Source: Margaritifera margaritifera
Taxonomy: Eukaryota; Mollusca; Bivalvia; Unionida; Margaritiferidae
Direction of reading: 5' to 3'
Assembly (NCBI GenBank): GCA_029931535.1
Contig: JAQPZY010001686.1
Span: forward strand, 10,389,001 to 10,453,000
Length of the DNA stretch: 64,000 bases
Shown: positions 62,284 through 64,000 of the stretch, piece by piece
How the letters are laid out: each line of letters begins with the position of its first letter
Position numbering within the stretch: position 1 is the first letter of the stretch
Position numbers and translations under genes: made by a program
The notes under the pieces: model-generated
What the model was told of the DNA's origin: nothing
Seen by the model: only the letters and a program-made list of their open reading frames with translations
Databases searched by the model: none

Positions 62284-62614
62284 GTAAGTTAATGCATGAA
62301 GTATATCTTGTCTTTTTTGTTAACCTGATAATCAAACAATCACACAATTGTTTCTCAATGCATTGTTTACATTTTGACTAATGTCATGGTTCTAACATGC
62401 TATTTAACATTATTTTCATGTGTGTCCTTGTCTGTTAGGTTTTATTCATATGTGACTGTATACAGGGCAGGGCAGTCTTAACATATACAAGGTAAATTTC
62501 AGATAGGGATTGCAACTATAGTTTTTTTTACCAATTCAGTCATTCTGTCACTTACTTAAATTGGGATTATGGTTCACACTGAACAGAGAGAAAGTGTTTA
62601 TATTGGTTTTTATT

Positions 62615-63100
62615 AGCTCTACTGGTCATAGACCAGAAGAGCTTATGGGATATTCTGTTGTCCGTTGCTTGCTAGTAGCATCCCATGGGTCAGTGGTTCT
62701 TCCCGGGTTCTTCCTCCACCAAATATACTGGCTGTCATGTATAGCATGGTAAATTTCAGATAGGAATTGCAACTATAGTCTGAATGGATGGTCATATCAA
62801 CATGGGGTTCTCACTAAAATACTTCTTATGATGACTAGTTAGTCCTAAATGAAAACGGGGCCAATTTGATGCCCAATATGGCCACCACAGCAGCCATCTT
62901 GAAAATCTTGTTATTGTTACTTCTCCTGAATAGAAATTCATATTGACATGGGGTTTTCACAAGAAGACTTCTTATGATGTCTAGTTGATCCTAAATGAAA
63001 ATGGTGCTGGTCTGATATCCAATATGGTCACCACAACGACCATCTTGAAATCTTGTTATCGCTTCTCCTCCTGATTGGATGGTCATATCAACATGGGATT
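62615..63100 (+). repeat. Hairpin-headed repeat, family 1, fourth copy
   Basis: Head at 62615-62643, interrupted by a SINE fragment (62668-62748), then about two and a half ~145-bp units ending in a (CA)n run at 63100. Confidence 0.75.
62668..62748 (+). mobile_element. SINE 3' fragment
   Basis: About 80 bp matching the SINE body (GGGTCAGTGGTTCTTCCCGG; CTTCCTCCACCAAATATACT; CATGTATAGC). It is embedded in a hairpin-headed repeat and flanked by a 30-bp direct repeat (62492-62522 and 62747-62778). Confidence 0.65.
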
Positions 63101-63146
63101 GTGAACACACACACACACACACAGACAGAGATAGATACACACATAC

Positions 63147-63350
63147 AGTCAAACCTGTCCTAACAGTCACATTTACTCAATGTTCACCTGTTCACAATGG
63201 CCATTTTAATTTCCCCCCAGGCAATTTTCCTTTATAAATGTCTTGTATGTAATGGTCACCTGCCCTCCATTGTCAGCAGCCAGGTGTTTGCTAACCAAAC
63301 AAGGGTTGCTATCTGCCTTAAGCGGTCACTGGCGGGTATCTACAGGAGTG
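63147..63350. repeat. Possible DNA transposon fragment
   Basis: CAGTCAAACCTGTCCTAACA followed by repeated GTCAC and CACCTG phrases resembles transposon ends common in marine invertebrates. Only one end is seen. Confidence 0.3.
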
Positions 63351-64000
63351 AATGCTCAGTCTTCTACTTCATGAGGAAGGCATTGTTTAGATAAAGGAAT
63401 ATCATGTGAATCGATGTGCAGACATTTCGCATGTACTCACTGTACTCCAGTCTAGTTGATAGTGTAATTCAAAGGTGTCACTATTTCAAATTTGAAAGCA
63501 AGGCAGTTTTTATCATTAGGGCAGAGGGTCAAAGCAATACGTTTGCTGGATGGTGGGAAAAGTAGTTGTGTTATCGCAGCAGAAATGGAAGTCACCTTTT
63601 GTGCCAGTGCGTCACGTATGGTTAGATATCTTCATGTATTTGCCTATGAATTAAATCTCTGAAGAAAAAAAGTTTGTCTTAGAGAAGAAGTATGAGGTAC
63701 ATCCCTTTTCATTAGGGTCAGGTGTCATTCAATTTTCAAAATGTGTCTGTAAAGGCAGGTGAAGTTTTGGTCCATGGGTCACAATGAATAGCCATATACA
63801 GCTTTTTTCGATTTTCTGTTCATCACAGGCTTCTCACATTAGCTGACTGACTTTTGATCTTGGTGAGTTGAGCAACTGACTAATCCAGATATTGTTAATA
63901 AAGCATGAACAAACTAAAATCGTAAATATCGTCCAACTCCAATTCCTTGTCTTTACTGTCATATGAGGGTGCTTATGTGGAGACTGAGCTTGGGCTCTGT
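63351..64000. other. Intron to window end, nothing seen
   Basis: No further PSME4 exon was found; searched for the PWKFEHIG-like block in three frames by eye. Confidence 0.5.

Larger units (their letters stand above)
52090..62035 (+). mobile_element. DIRS-type retrotransposon copy B, split by the LTR element
   Basis: A decayed tyrosine-recombinase retrotransposon. The 5' part (about 52090-52278) matches copy C near 25160-25210 (WTCKSG versus RTCKSG). It is interrupted by the LTR element and resumes at 58912 with a gag tail (AELYGDP, about 59020; [19 protein letters not shown], about 59150). Then come the gag-RT boundary (59250-59720), an RNase H and connection segment (59720-60230), the recombinase (60400-61410) and a terminal module (61530-62035). 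Most of the RT is missing and there are many stops and shifts. The left boundary is uncertain. Confidence 0.8.

Noticed and set aside
62284..64000. A further PSME4 exon
   Set aside because: No segment in any + frame matches the next conserved block with flanking splice sites.

Overview
The window is AT-rich, intron-dominated animal DNA. It is almost certainly from an invertebrate, and a bivalve mollusc is the most likely source. The grounds are one conserved animal gene with short exons and kilobase introns, abundant DIRS, Gmr1-like, SINE and hairpin-headed intronic repeats, and motifs such as a head reading AGCTCACCTGGC that I associate with mollusc genomes. The species assignment is an inference.

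Host gene. I can support only one cellular gene: the middle part of PSME4 (PA200, proteasome activator subunit 4) on the + strand. Sixteen exons are clear (517-615, 9298-9370, 11986-12053, 12629-12844, 15457-15611, 19220-19312, 24059-24120, 24638-24700, 29534-29589, 31222-31320, 31941-32003, 36721-36816, 38456-38581, 47647-47838, 49365-49501, 62230-62283). The last 12 bases of a preceding exon may lie at 1-12. Together they read about 550 residues in one continuous frame across all junctions and follow the vertebrate PA200 order without a missing block. Both ends of the gene lie outside the window.

Introns. Everything else is intron filled with mobile DNA. 1.1-9.1 kb: hairpin-headed repeat families with internal tandem units, a truncated LINE and a 70-bp tandem array. 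10.2-11.6 and 12.4 kb: two elements with terminal inverted repeats (TIRs). 15.8-19.0 kb: a decayed DIRS-type (tyrosine recombinase) retrotransposon. 20.1-23.3 kb: a repeat family carrying a SINE, then a 1.8-kb TIR element. 25.0-27.7 kb: an internally deleted DIRS copy. 27.9-29.3 kb: a TIR element. 29.7-31.1 and 32.8-33.9 kb: tandem-unit repeats and a second SINE. 34.8-35.7 kb: piggyBac and hAT transposase relics. 39.0-40.8 kb: a 45/44-bp minisatellite with a hAT-like MITE inside it. 41.2-42.4 kb: another tandem-unit repeat. 45.5-46.3 kb: a solo LTR. 49.7-51.0 kb: a TIR element. 52.1-62.0 kb: a DIRS copy split by a 6.6-kb LTR retrotransposon.

The most notable element is that minus-strand LTR retrotransposon (52279-58907). 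Its enzymes are Ty3/gypsy type, but integrase lies upstream of reverse transcriptase. Its Gag has a capsid tail resembling the SCAN domain. These are hallmarks of the Gmr1-like clade. The LTRs differ at about 4 of 751 positions, so insertion was recent, but a 34-bp tandem duplication breaks the gag-pol frame. All three LTRs in the window carry a heat-shock-element-like array directly upstream of an E-box, a CCAAT box and a TATA box.
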